Positions 10,293 to 18,466 are shown, counted from the stretch's first letter. The stretch is DNA of 64,000 bases from Bacillus zhangzhouensis (GCA_025809375.1 CP099514.1:1488001-1552000), one strand, 5' to 3'. Numbers and translations are program-made. Notes: a model not told the origin generated them from the letters alone.

Positions 10293-10615
10293 ATAAAAAA
10301 GCTTTTATGGGACTAACCCTCGTTTTTGAGAGGAGGGATCAAAACACCTTTATATAGCCAATTGGCGATGATTGGTTGTTTCATTTCGTTTGAATACGAA
10401 TGTTGTTATAATTGTTCTACATTGGTCTTTGTAGTTCGATCAATCCTGTCCAGTATATTACCGGCCGTTGCATAGGGCTGCCCATTTTTCTTATTCATAG
10501 AAAACACCTCCATGTTTTATTTCGGATCACAACGATCCGTTTTCAAACTTGAAGGTGTTTTTTATTTGTCTCATCTTATGGGGGTAGTCCCTCCCAATAA
10601 GAGCGCTTTTTTATT
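10293..10615 (+). terminator. mutL terminator split by IS remnant
   Basis: The arms ATAAAAAAGC..TTTTA (10293-10307) and TAAGAGCGCTTTTTTAT (10599-10615) are mutually complementary and form an A/T-flanked bidirectional terminator between mutL and the minus-strand gene at 10615. The IS remnant lies between the two arms, i.e. in the loop. Confidence 0.6.
10309..10591 (-). mobile_element. Deleted IS3-family element (remnant)
   Basis: Both ends match the intact element at 49.6-50.9 kb in inverse orientation: GGGACTAACCCTCG here versus GGGACTGACCCC at the intact end, and GGGGGTAGTCCC at the far side. Internal blocks also match: the segment around 10345-10410 corresponds to the end of orfB and its 3' tail, 10440-10490 to two short pieces of orfB, and 10499-10580 to the leader upstream of orfA including its hairpin. 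About 1 kb is missing in at least two deletions, so it cannot encode transposase. It could still be cross-mobilised only if the altered ends are functional, which is untested. Confidence 0.85.
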
Positions 10616-11151
10616 TAGCATCCGCAAGGATCTGGCGGTGTGACCACAACTGGCCGTTTATTAATATCAATCGTATCTTCTGCATAAAATGTGGAGCCGA
10701 TGCTGATGGCTCGATTTTCTGCGCGGAACGTATATGTACCTGCGGCAGGGAGTACTTTATGTGAAAGCTTTAATGTATATTTGGAAAATCCAAGTAAATC
10801 CAATCTAAGCGGAATACGAACGGTTTGTCCGTTGTTCAAAATGTAGCTGTCTTTTAATGCTTTACCGTTCATAATGTCTTTAGTTGTTGCTTGGAAACCC
10901 TTTGGCAGAGTGAACTCAACCGCACCAAGACTTAGAATAGAATTTGGGCTGTACGTCAGCTCAATGTCAGAAAAAGACCATTCCTGCTTACTTGCTCCTG
11001 TAATTTTTGCGTAAAGTGCCGCTGGTTTTGCATTGGTTGTTGCTTTGCCTTCCTCTGTTTTGGCTCCTTCAGCAGATGCAGACAGCGGTACTGACAGTGC
11101 CATAACCAATGTGAGCATCCCCATCATAAGAATCGTCCATGTTTTTTTCAT
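10615..11151 (-). CDS. Secreted protein of unknown function
   Basis: A 178-residue protein that I do not recognise. It starts with a classical signal peptide (MKKTWTILMMGMLTLVMALS, cut probably after SASA near residue 27). The rest is a beta-rich domain without obvious catalytic motif, ending in a Pro-rich tail with DPCGC, a C-terminal Cys-Gly-Cys. The start at 11151 is chosen because AAGGGGGAAAG lies just upstream; a longer frame to 11199 would add 16 residues in front of the signal peptide. It converges on mutL. It may be an extracellular or envelope protein; the terminal CGC could bind metal or form disulphides. Confidence 0.75.
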   Translation of the reverse strand: MKKTWTILMMGMLTLVMALSVPLSASAEGAKTEEGKATTNAKPAALYAKITGASKQEWSFSDIELTYSPNSILSLGAVEFTLPKGFQATTKDIMNGKALKDSYILNNGQTVRIPLRLDLLGFSKYTLKLSHKVLPAAGTYTFRAENRAISIGSTFYAEDTIDINKRPVVVTPPDPCGC

Positions 11152-11274
11152 TTTTTCTTTCCCCCTTGTTGAATATAGGTAAATAATGAATGATAACATC
11201 CATTATTTACCTATAATGTTACCATATTGACATATGGTGTTAAATGGTATATTATGCCCTTATTTTGTCATTCT

Positions 11275-11679
11275 TTAGTAATTGCGGGGAAATAGCGCAT
11301 TTGGTTGATTCATTCCGTAAAAATGGCCTGGCATTTGCTGGTTTGTTTGCATCATCATATGCATATCTTGATAACCGTATGGATGGTTTGGCATCATCCC
11401 GTATCCACCATAATGACCTAGATGATGGTGATCCTTCATTGGAACATGCATTGGAAAGTAATCCTGCTGATTTGGAAACGTTGAGTAGGGTGAATGATGA
11501 TGCGGATGGTGCGCATGATACGCATCTTTTATGCCACTATGATAATGGTTTGGCATATTCATATGATCATGCATGTTTGGCGCAATCATATGCTCATGAT
11601 TGGCTGTATACACATTTTCAAATGTGTGATAGGGATTTTCTTGGTGATAATGATTCATTTGGCTGTTCATATCGTTCAT
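11275..11679 (-). CDS. His/Met/Tyr-rich protein, possible spore coat component
   Basis: A 134-residue protein of strongly biased composition, rich in His, Met, Asn, Tyr and Pro (for example HAHHPHHHSPYSTF and DHHHLGHYGGYG). It has no membrane segment. The start at 11679 is preferred over 11691 because AAAGGATGAG then lies seven bases upstream. Such composition is common in Bacillus spore coat proteins, and metal binding is possible. An overlapping plus-strand frame of similar length is a mirror of the His codons and has no ribosome-binding site. Its neighbours are a Cys-rich gene and a secreted protein on the same strand. Function is inference. Confidence 0.65.
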   Translation of the reverse strand: MNDMNSQMNHYHQENPYHTFENVYTANHEHMIAPNMHDHMNMPNHYHSGIKDAYHAHHPHHHSPYSTFPNQQDYFPMHVPMKDHHHLGHYGGYGMMPNHPYGYQDMHMMMQTNQQMPGHFYGMNQPNALFPRNY

Positions 11680-11754
11680 GTATAATCTCATCCTTTATGT
11701 CAGGTTGCCATATTCTATGAGCATGATCCGCTTCATGAGCCTATCCATATGAAA

Positions 11755-11780
11755 GAAAAAAACGGCTTTTCAGCCGGAAA
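11755..11780 (-). terminator. Terminator after the Cys-rich gene
   Basis: On the minus strand CCGGCTGAAAAGCCGTTTTTTT: a short GC stem followed by seven Ts, directly downstream of both possible stops of the Cys-rich gene. Confidence 0.75.
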
Positions 11781-11796
11781 AAAAGCAGGTAAAGCG

Positions 11797-12031
11797 TTAA
11801 GCCTTAAAATGTGTAGTTATGTCTTCTTCTACGACGTTTTTTACATCTGCTGCAGACACTTTTAGGAAAATAACAGGGATCGTAGCTCCGAGAAGTATCC
11901 CAAAAATCGCTCTCAAACCATTTATCTTTTTTATGACAAAACTTTTTTTCTTTACATGGATCCTCATAGCAATGATCGTCATGCTTTTTATAGCAGTTTG
12001 AGTGGGAATGTTTGCACTTGCATTTGCACAT
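11797..12031 (-). CDS. Small Cys-rich protein with two plausible frames
   Basis: From ATG 12031 (AGGAGGG just upstream) the frame encodes MCKCKCKHSHSNCYKKHDDHC and continues to a stop at 11804 (75 residues), ending in an Arg run. The overlapping frame ending at 11797 reads NGLRAIFGILLGATIPVIFL followed by KVSAADVKNVVEEDI, a convincing membrane segment plus soluble tail. An A-rich tract near 11935-11950 could join the Cys-rich head to this tail by a one-base shift. The head is therefore well supported, while the true C-terminus is uncertain: natural frameshift mutation, sequencing error or recoding are all possible. Function unknown; a coat or metal-binding role is a guess. Confidence 0.6.
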
Positions 12032-12206
12032 TGTCATCCCTCCTAAATGTGACTCAATGCTAGCATATGCAAGAAAGAGTCATGAGGACTGGATGCTCTC
12101 GCTTCTTTATTAAAAAAAGGCTTTTTCTGAAAAAACTCAAACAAAAATAATTGACTAGTGCTAAATTAACATGATAAAATGTAAATTTTTATCCTCTGTT
12201 GAAATG

Positions 12207-12215
12207 TGTTATAAT
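12207..12215 (+). promoter_or_regulatory. Extended -10 promoter of carD-like gene
   Basis: TGTTATAAT is an extended -10 motif 32 bases before the TTG start. A second possible promoter (TTGACT, 18 bases, TAAAAT) lies at 12151-12180. Confidence 0.5.
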
Positions 12216-12246
12216 GATATTGTGAATACTTTCGGAGGTGGCGGAT

Positions 12247-12720
12247 TTGTTTCAAATAGGTGATAAAATTGTTTATCCAATGCATGGAGCCGGTGTGATT
12301 GAAGGAATGGAAGAAAAAGAGATTTTAGGTAAGACGGGGGAATATTTTCTGATTCAAATGCCGAATATGCAGATGATGATCCCAAGAGACAGAATCAATC
12401 AACTAGGTATACGTCCGGTAGCAGATCAAGCAACACTGAAAGTTGTGATGAACAATTTTGCAGAAGAAACAAACGACGACACGCTTACTTGGAAGCAAAG
12501 ATATGATGAAAATCTGAAAAAGCTCAAAACCGGTGCGATCGAAGATGGGGCAGACGTTGTCAAAGATCTGATGAGACGAAATCAGAAGAAAGCATTAAAT
12601 TCAAGTGAAAAGAAGATGCTTGAAGATGCAAGAGGCATGTTAGTCAGTGAAATTTCACTTGCACAGGGACTAACACAAGATGAAGTGATGACAGCTTTAG
12701 AGAATGAATTAAGAATGTAA
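12247..12720 (+). CDS. CarD-family transcriptional regulator (YdeB-like)
   Basis: A 157-residue protein with the CarD/CdnL fold: an N-terminal Tudor-like RNA polymerase-interacting domain (MFQIGDKIVYPMHGAGVIEG) and a helical C-terminal DNA-binding domain. CarD proteins bind the beta subunit and stabilise open promoter complexes; B. subtilis YdeB is the likely equivalent, encoded elsewhere in that genome. The TTG at 12247 is preferred because GGAGGTG lies six bases before it and the protein then begins MFQIGD like relatives. GTG 12238 overlaps the ribosome-binding site. It is monocistronic and ends in a strong terminator. Confidence 0.9.
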   Translation: MFQIGDKIVYPMHGAGVIEGMEEKEILGKTGEYFLIQMPNMQMMIPRDRINQLGIRPVADQATLKVVMNNFAEETNDDTLTWKQRYDENLKKLKTGAIEDGADVVKDLMRRNQKKALNSSEKKMLEDARGMLVSEISLAQGLTQDEVMTALENELRM

Positions 12721-12739
12721 TGATGATATACAGAGACTG

Positions 12740-12785
12740 GCTGTAAACAGAAGGGAATCCTCCTTTTGTTTACAGCTTTTTTTTG
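12740..12785 (+). terminator. Terminator after carD-like gene
   Basis: Long stem GCTGTAAACAGAAGG / CCTTTTGTTTACAGC followed by a T-run. Confidence 0.95.
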
Positions 12786-13025
12786 AAAAAAGAATAATAT
12801 TGCCATTTTTGTGGGTGGTTTTAACTAAAATTGAAATGAGGTCATACGATTTAGTTTTTATATGCACAACAAAAATTCAAAGACCTCTGAAATACCTAGA
12901 TGACATTAAAAACAGGCAAGTTTTCCTGATTCATTCAAATGAGCCGGACAACCTTTGAATTTTTTAAGCCATTGATAGTAAAATATTGCAGTAAGATGAC
13001 AACCAAGAGAGAAAGGAGCGGTGAA

Positions 13026-13775
13026 ATGAAAAGGTTACTGATATGTGGATTCATCTTTCTTATTCTGTGTCTTCTTTTAATGGTGAAATGCAGCCACTCT
13101 GTTCAAGAAAAAAAAGAGCAAAAGCAGCAGCATAAAGAGATAGAAAAGTATGAAAAAGAGCGAAATAAAGGTGATCAATATGAAAGCTTTAAACAGCTCA
13201 TACGACATGAAAAAGAAGGGTATGAGATAGAATTTCACGAAAAGGGCGGCAGTGATTTACTCGTATTTTCTCCTCATGGAGGTGACATTGAACCAGGAAC
13301 AAGTGAAATTGTAGAAGCCTTTCAAGAAAGGTACTCTACATATTTGTTTGAAGGGACAAAGCAAGACAATAACCGTGACCTGCATATCACGAGTACCAAT
13401 TTTGATGAACCCATTTTGGTTCAAATGATTAAAACGTATCCTTTTTCAATTTCCATCCACGGCTATAAAAGTGATAAAAGACACACGCTCGTTGGCGGCA
13501 CAAATGAAAAAATGCAAAGAGCGGTTGTGCGAGAACTAAAAGATCGGGGATTTTCCGCAGAAATGGTACAAAAAGGAGAACCGCTTTCTGGTACAGATCC
13601 CAAAAATATAAATAATCAAAATGCGAGTGGTGAAAGTGTTCAGCTAGAAATTAGTACAGCGCAAAGAGAAGCTTTTTTTGACAATTTTGATACGAGAAAA
13701 GGAAAGAAAAAAGCATTCAGACGTTATATCAATGCGTTAAAAGAAGTACTAAGAGAATTCGATCCATCTTTGTAA
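13026..13775 (+). CDS. Poly-gamma-glutamate hydrolase family protein
   Basis: A 249-residue paralogue of YmaC (see 17.1 kb). This phage-derived family, typified by PghP and YjqB, includes zinc enzymes cleaving poly-gamma-glutamate. An N-terminal hydrophobic segment (residues about 5-21) followed by a charged, Lys/Glu/Gln-rich stalk (about 28-50) suggests export or membrane anchoring. The catalytic domain shows FSPHGGDIEPGTSEI, LHITSTNFDEP, SIHGYK and VQLEIS, motifs shared with ymaC and likely carrying the zinc ligands. The ATG at 13026 is chosen because AGAAAGGAG precedes it; the frame could extend to 12939. No partner gene is adjacent. Confidence 0.85.
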   Translation: MKRLLICGFIFLILCLLLMVKCSHSVQEKKEQKQQHKEIEKYEKERNKGDQYESFKQLIRHEKEGYEIEFHEKGGSDLLVFSPHGGDIEPGTSEIVEAFQERYSTYLFEGTKQDNNRDLHITSTNFDEPILVQMIKTYPFSISIHGYKSDKRHTLVGGTNEKMQRAVVRELKDRGFSAEMVQKGEPLSGTDPKNINNQNASGESVQLEISTAQREAFFDNFDTRKGKKKAFRRYINALKEVLREFDPSL

Positions 13776-13937
13776 AAAAGCTTTGATGGTCAAAAATACT
13801 CTATTTAAACTTGGTAAAAAAGATTGGAATATAAGATTTGAACATAAAATATGTAATAACTTACAATTTGCCTTAAAAACATAAATTATGTAAAATAATA
13901 GTTATCAGTTTGATATGATAGAATGGGGCTGAAGTGG

Positions 13938-15086
13938 ATGGCACACAAAATACCATCTTCCGAAGTAGGTGTAAAGATCAATCAATGGTACACGCATATT
14001 TGCAAATTTGAAGTTGAACAGGCAAAGGGCATGAAGCGCCTTGTTGAAGAAGAAATTCATGATATGGAAGAGGATCAAGATTTACTTCTATATTATTCTC
14101 TAATGGATTTTCGCCATCAAATGATGCTTCAGCACTTAGCGCCAGTCCATGCAGGGAGTGAAACGCTTCAAGCAGTGTCCTTTCCTAAAGAAATTGACGA
14201 TGCAGAAGACGAGATGACAGGCTTACTCGGCTATTATTTTCATTTTTTTCATGGAATGTATGCGTTTATCCAGCGTCGGTATACCGAAGCCATTTCATAT
14301 TACAAGCATGCGGAACATCAACTGATTTTAGTGACAGATGAGATTGAAAAAGCAGAATTTTACTATAAAATCGCAGAAGTATACTATCATATGAAACAAA
14401 CCTATTTCTCCATGCACTATGCTAAAAAGGCGAGAGACATCTATAAGAAACATCAGCTTTATGGAAAAAGAAGCATTCAATGTGATTTTGTCATGGCAGG
14501 TAATTGGATTGATGCCAATCAGTATCAAAAAGCGCTTCCTTATTTAGAAAAAGCGTTAAAGGTCTGTGAAGCGATGGAACAAAAAGAATGCACATCTTAC
14601 TTTAAAGCAATGGCTCTTAATAATTTAGGCACTTGTCATTATAGTATGGGAATGTACCATACAGCGACTGTCTTTTTTGAACAAGCCATTTCACTTTATC
14701 AGAAAGATCAAGCATCTACGATGATCAAATCGTTGTTTTCACTTGCCCTTACTTGTTTTAAACTCGGAGATTTTCAGCGGGCGGGCGAGGTCATAGCTAC
14801 AGGAATGAAAGAGGCTAGTGTATTGGAAGATGAAATTTATCAGCTGAAATTCCAATTTTTGCAGGCTCTCTATATGGAGAAAGACGGCTGTGAGCAATTG
14901 AGGTCGGCCCTGTTTGGTCTGAGAAATAAAAAAATGTTTGCTGATTTAGAGGAATTAGCACTTGATGCGGCTAATTATTATAAGGAACGCGACATGTACA
15001 AGGAATCCTCCACTTTTTTTGAGATTGTGATCGAAGCGCGTACGCACATTCAAAAAGGAGATGAGATGTATGAGAACGAAGCATAA
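13938..15086 (+). CDS. Rap family response regulator aspartate phosphatase
   Basis: A 382-residue Rap protein with an N-terminal three-helix bundle (KIPSSEVGVKINQWYTHI) and a C-terminal superhelix of TPR repeats. Rap proteins dephosphorylate Spo0F or block DNA binding by ComA, DegU or related regulators, and are inhibited by imported Phr pentapeptides. The ATG at 13938 is preferred over 13923 because it gives the usual Rap start and leaves GGGG eight bases upstream. I cannot assign which Rap it is. Unusually, no typical phr gene with a signal peptide follows; only a 21-codon frame from 15061 overlaps its 3' end. Confidence 0.92.
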   Translation: MAHKIPSSEVGVKINQWYTHICKFEVEQAKGMKRLVEEEIHDMEEDQDLLLYYSLMDFRHQMMLQHLAPVHAGSETLQAVSFPKEIDDAEDEMTGLLGYYFHFFHGMYAFIQRRYTEAISYYKHAEHQLILVTDEIEKAEFYYKIAEVYYHMKQTYFSMHYAKKARDIYKKHQLYGKRSIQCDFVMAGNWIDANQYQKALPYLEKALKVCEAMEQKECTSYFKAMALNNLGTCHYSMGMYHTATVFFEQAISLYQKDQASTMIKSLFSLALTCFKLGDFQRAGEVIATGMKEASVLEDEIYQLKFQFLQALYMEKDGCEQLRSALFGLRNKKMFADLEELALDAANYYKERDMYKESSTFFEIVIEARTHIQKGDEMYENEA

Positions 15087-15142
15087 CATGTCAGCTGCTC
15101 AAGTAGATGAAAGACTTCACACTTAAAAACAGACAAACAACA

Positions 15143-15177
15143 CCCTTTACGCATAAACGTAAAGGGCTTTTTTCTTT
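15143..15177. terminator. Bidirectional terminator between rap and aprX
   Basis: CCCTTTACG / CGTAAAGGG stem with a 6-base loop, T-run on the plus side and A-run before it; serves the convergent rap and aprX. Confidence 0.85.
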
Positions 15178-16501
15178 ATTCTTTGATTGCTTTTTCTGCG
15201 TCAATAGCACCTTCTCCATAAACCATCGGATCATCCCCAGACCACTTGCTTGTATTTTCTTTTAACAGGGTTTTGATTTCATCCGGCGTTAAATCTGGTG
15301 AATGCTCTAATAGTAGAGCGCAAATACCAGCACAAATCGGTGTGGCCATCGATGTGCCTGATAACGTTGTATAATCATCATCGACTCTGTTTGATTTCTC
15401 GAGTTTATCCAGAAAAGACCTTGGGGCTCTGAGAGAAACGATGTTTACTCCTGGTGCGAGGATATCAGGCTTTGCTTCTCCATAAACAGTAGGTCCTCTG
15501 CTTGAGAACGGTGCCACGACATCGTCACTTGATTCTGGTGTATTCCCGTCATCGTAGGCTCCGACCGTAATGACTTTTTGGCTGACAGCAGGGCTTGCAA
15601 TCGTCTGGCTGTTAGGACCAGAGTTTCCGGCAGCGACGCATACAACAATGCCTTGATCCCAAGCCGCATTGACAGCACGCACCATTGGATCGTCCTGTTC
15701 GTCATCATAACGCTGGGCAGGTCCGCCTAGCGACATACTGATAATATGAATCGGATCATCAGGGTGGTCTTCGTTGAACTGTATGCACCATTCAACACCT
15801 TCTATAATAGTAGAAAGTGATCCAGCCCCTTGTTTATTTAACACTTTCACGCCAATCAGATTTGCTTTTGGGGCAGGTCCTTTGTATAAGCCGTCTGAGG
15901 CGGTTCCATCTCCCGCAACATCTCCCGCGCAGTGAGTACCGTGGCCATTATCATCATAAGGCTTTGTTTTTTGTTTGACTAAATCCACAAAATCACGAAT
16001 TCTTCCATCTAAATCTTCATGCGGATAAATTCCCGTGTCAATCACAGCGACCGTAATGCCTTCCCCGGTTAAAGTTGTCCCGTTTCGGATGACTTCTTCA
16101 GCATGACTTGCTTGTGTAGCTACATCCAGCAGCGCATGAACTTTCCGGTCTAAATAAATTTTACGAATATGCTCACCGTTTGCTAATAGCTCTTCTAAAG
16201 CAGCAGGAGTTAGATCAGCAGCGCAGCAGTTGATCTGTGAAAAATGTCGTTTTATATTTGTTTTTCTGCTTTTTCTCATTAACTGTTTTGTGCTTTGAAT
16301 CCCTGCCTCGGCTGCACCTTCCTTAAATTCAATAATCACACGAAGCTTTTTTTTCTTCTTCAGTCTGCCTTCGAAAAAACGATGAAGAAAGCATGGCGTC
16401 CATTTAAAAGGTTTATAAAGGTGAAGAACGGTTTCTCTTAAAGGTTGATCCAGTTTACTAGCATGTGTTCTGACCATTTGCACCATAGAAAATCCAAACA
16501 T
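15176..16501 (-). CDS. aprX: Intracellular-type serine protease AprX
   Basis: A 441-residue subtilase closely resembling AprX of B. subtilis (442 residues). The catalytic triad is visible: Asp in VAVIDTGIYPHEDLDG (about residue 150), His in NGHGTHCAG (about 187) and Ser in LSGTSMATP (about 381). No signal peptide is present; the N-terminal 100 residues (MFGFSMVQMVRTHASKLD, later KKKKKLRVIIEFKEG) form a prodomain-like segment. TGGAGGAC lies before the ATG. It is convergent with rap and divergent from ymaC, as expected for the ymaE-aprX-ymaC order of B. subtilis. The physiological substrate is unknown. Confidence 0.95.
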   Translation of the reverse strand: MFGFSMVQMVRTHASKLDQPLRETVLHLYKPFKWTPCFLHRFFEGRLKKKKKLRVIIEFKEGAAEAGIQSTKQLMRKSRKTNIKRHFSQINCCAADLTPAALEELLANGEHIRKIYLDRKVHALLDVATQASHAEEVIRNGTTLTGEGITVAVIDTGIYPHEDLDGRIRDFVDLVKQKTKPYDDNGHGTHCAGDVAGDGTASDGLYKGPAPKANLIGVKVLNKQGAGSLSTIIEGVEWCIQFNEDHPDDPIHIISMSLGGPAQRYDDEQDDPMVRAVNAAWDQGIVVCVAAGNSGPNSQTIASPAVSQKVITVGAYDDGNTPESSDDVVAPFSSRGPTVYGEAKPDILAPGVNIVSLRAPRSFLDKLEKSNRVDDDYTTLSGTSMATPICAGICALLLEHSPDLTPDEIKTLLKENTSKWSGDDPMVYGEGAIDAEKAIKE

Positions 16502-17085
16502 GTGATGTCCTCCATTCTAGCTATCCATTCTCGTACACTCTTACGTTATGAGAATGAGAACTGCTTCGTTTGGATTCTTGTCCCTCCTTTTCTTCATATT
16601 GGCGGCTTGCTTATGTCTTTCAAAAAAGAAAAACGCTTACATTTTGTAAAATAATAGAAAAAGGTGGAAATCACGTAGAATCTGCCGATGATAGGTGGGG
16701 GAGTTCTTCTGAGAGAACCAGTGAAACAAAGGATTTTGCAGAAAAAGGAGGGGTGTAGACAGGGTCAATGCTCATATAAATGTGATGCGTTACAGATGGA
16801 AAAAATCAAATCCTTATCAAAAAAAGCCGAATTAAAGAAAACAGACTGGATAGGACTAGGTCATATTAAACATAAAGTCATTTGTTTGTCATACTATTCT
16901 AACTCTGTTTTCAAAGAGGAGAGGCGTTTCTGTGTATATAAATGCAATTATCTTATTTTTGAGGAATCTCATGATCTAGAGTGTTATGATCAAACTTGAA
17001 GAGAAAATGTGGAAAAAATGATAAGAAATGATGATTCATTATAAATCATAGAAACGGCTTAGAAATCTGTTAAAGGAGAACGGGA
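16502..17085. other. Intergenic region aprX-ymaC
   Basis: 584 bases without a convincing gene. It holds the aprX leader, with two ribosome-binding-site-like purine tracts on the minus strand, and the ymaC leader (AAAGGAGAACGGG at the end). A frame of 103 codons from 16688 has unremarkable composition and no recognisable similarity. An AAAAAGGAGGGGTG tract at 16741-16755 is followed by no usable reading frame, so it may be the relic of a lost small gene. Confidence 0.4.
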
Positions 17086-17820
17086 ATGAAGAAGTTTTTT
17101 GCTTTGCTTCTCCTGCTTGCGATCGGATGGGGCGTTTATTATACTATGCAAGCACAGGAACATGATGAGCCAGTATCATCAGGTGGAGAAGACGAAAGCG
17201 GTTCAAATGATATTTATCGAAATTTTAAAGAACTGGAAGAAAACGAATCAACAAGCAGTTACAATATTACAGCCAATCCAGTGCCTGGCAGCCGCCTTCT
17301 TGTGATGTCACCTCATGGCGGGAGGATCGAAGGCGGCGTGAGCGAGATCGTCCATTTTTTTGACAACGATTTTTCGACGTATTTATTTGAAGGTCTAAGA
17401 GAGAATGCATCAGAACTTCATATTACAAGTACAAACTTTGATGAGCCAATCGGCGTCGCGCAGGCAAAAGCACATGATTACATCTTAGCAGTGCATGGAT
17501 ACAAAGGCGAGGAAGGAATTGAACATACTCTCGTCGGCGGAACTGATTACGACCGTGCAGAGAAAATTGTCAACTCATTAGAGCGGAACGGGTTTTCTGC
17601 TGAACTCGCTATCACACACACAGCCTTGAGTGGGACAAGCGATCATAGTATCAACAATCTTACAAAAACAGGACAAAGTGTGCAGCTTGAGATTAGTAGA
17701 AGTCAGCGTGAAGCTTTATTTGACAGTTTCGATTTTCAGAGGCGGTCGAGTACAAAAAACGAGACGTTCTATCGTTATGTCAGGGCGATTCGGGCAGTGC
17801 TGGATGAAGAGTATACATAA
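17086..17820 (+). CDS. ymaC: Poly-gamma-glutamate hydrolase family protein YmaC
   Basis: A 244-residue protein with a signal peptide or anchor (MKKFFALLLLLAIGWGVYY), a Ser/Glu-rich spacer to about residue 60 and a catalytic domain with MSPHGGRIEGGVSEI, LHITSTNFDEP, AVHGYKG, HTLVGGT and VQLEIS. The family is related to the phage gamma-PGA hydrolase PghP, a zinc enzyme of carboxypeptidase fold; the invariant His and Glu in these motifs are the likely ligands. It is positioned next to aprX and ymaD as in B. subtilis. The paralogue at 13.0 kb shares all motifs. Actual substrate unproven. Confidence 0.9.
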   Translation: MKKFFALLLLLAIGWGVYYTMQAQEHDEPVSSGGEDESGSNDIYRNFKELEENESTSSYNITANPVPGSRLLVMSPHGGRIEGGVSEIVHFFDNDFSTYLFEGLRENASELHITSTNFDEPIGVAQAKAHDYILAVHGYKGEEGIEHTLVGGTDYDRAEKIVNSLERNGFSAELAITHTALSGTSDHSINNLTKTGQSVQLEISRSQREALFDSFDFQRRSSTKNETFYRYVRAIRAVLDEEYT

Positions 17821-17896
17821 GGGCTGTGCACATGTTAAGACAAGCAGGGGAATTCTTGTTACACTATGAAGAGTGATAACAAAAGGAGAGGCGGAT

Positions 17897-18346
17897 ATGG
17901 CGCGTCATCATTTTCATCTTCAGGCAAGCTGGCCTGGTCTGCGTAACGATGTGGGTACAATTGCATGTGAACAATTAAAAACAAAGATTTCGATTCCAAA
18001 GGAAATGGACGGTCCAGGTATTGGAACCAATCCAGATGAGATGCTCTTAGGTGCAGCGGCTACATGTTATATCATTACACTTGCAGCCATGATGGAGCGG
18101 AGTCAATTAGAGAAAGAGGATTTATCGATGAGCTCTGAAGCTATCGTAGATGTGACAAATGGTGTGTTTACTTATGAGGAAATCATACATCGACCTGTCA
18201 TTACCCTCAAAGAGTCCGCTTCCGCACATGATATTAAGCTGGCCCGAAAGCTTGCGCATAAAGCCGAAAGCTCATGTATGATTTCAAGAGCTGTTCAGGG
18301 TAATGTGAACATTTCCTTAGAAGAAACCATTCAAGTGGGCTGTTAA
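17897..18346 (+). CDS. ymaD: OsmC/Ohr-family peroxiredoxin-like protein YmaD
   Basis: A 149-residue OsmC/Ohr superfamily protein. The two conserved redox cysteines are visible: one in AATCYIITLAAMMERS, one in AESSCMISRAVQG. Relatives reduce organic hydroperoxides with lipoyl or low-molecular-weight thiol reductants. The ATG at 17897 is preferred over GTG 17873 because AAAGGAGAGGCGG then sits directly upstream and the length fits the family. It is followed by a strong terminator. In B. subtilis the ebrAB efflux genes lie next; here they are absent. Confidence 0.93.
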   Translation: MARHHFHLQASWPGLRNDVGTIACEQLKTKISIPKEMDGPGIGTNPDEMLLGAAATCYIITLAAMMERSQLEKEDLSMSSEAIVDVTNGVFTYEEIIHRPVITLKESASAHDIKLARKLAHKAESSCMISRAVQGNVNISLEETIQVGC

Positions 18347-18349
18347 AAC

Positions 18350-18395
18350 AAAAAAGTCATTTTCTCTTGAAATATGGAGAAAATGACTTTTTTGA
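18350..18395 (+). terminator. Terminator after ymaD
   Basis: AAAAAGTCATTTTCTC / GAGAAAATGACTTTTTT: a long perfect stem with Ts. Confidence 0.9.
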
Positions 18396-18466
18396 TGAAG
18401 TCCATATTTGCATGCTCTGCCACCTGCATCAAAAATTTGCTCTTTTTTGGTACATAAAAAAACACC

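Noticed and set aside
11244-11720. 158-codon plus-strand frame over the His-rich gene
   Set aside because: It is the antisense mirror of the His-rich codons, has no ribosome-binding site and no recognisable similarity; the minus-strand gene has both a start signal and a coherent composition.
15061-15126. Possible phr gene overlapping the end of the first rap
   Set aside because: The 21-residue product is hydrophilic and lacks a signal peptide, so it cannot be exported as a Phr precursor.
16688-16999. 103-codon frame between aprX and ymaC
   Set aside because: Composition is unremarkable, there is no similarity to anything I know and no properly spaced ribosome-binding site.
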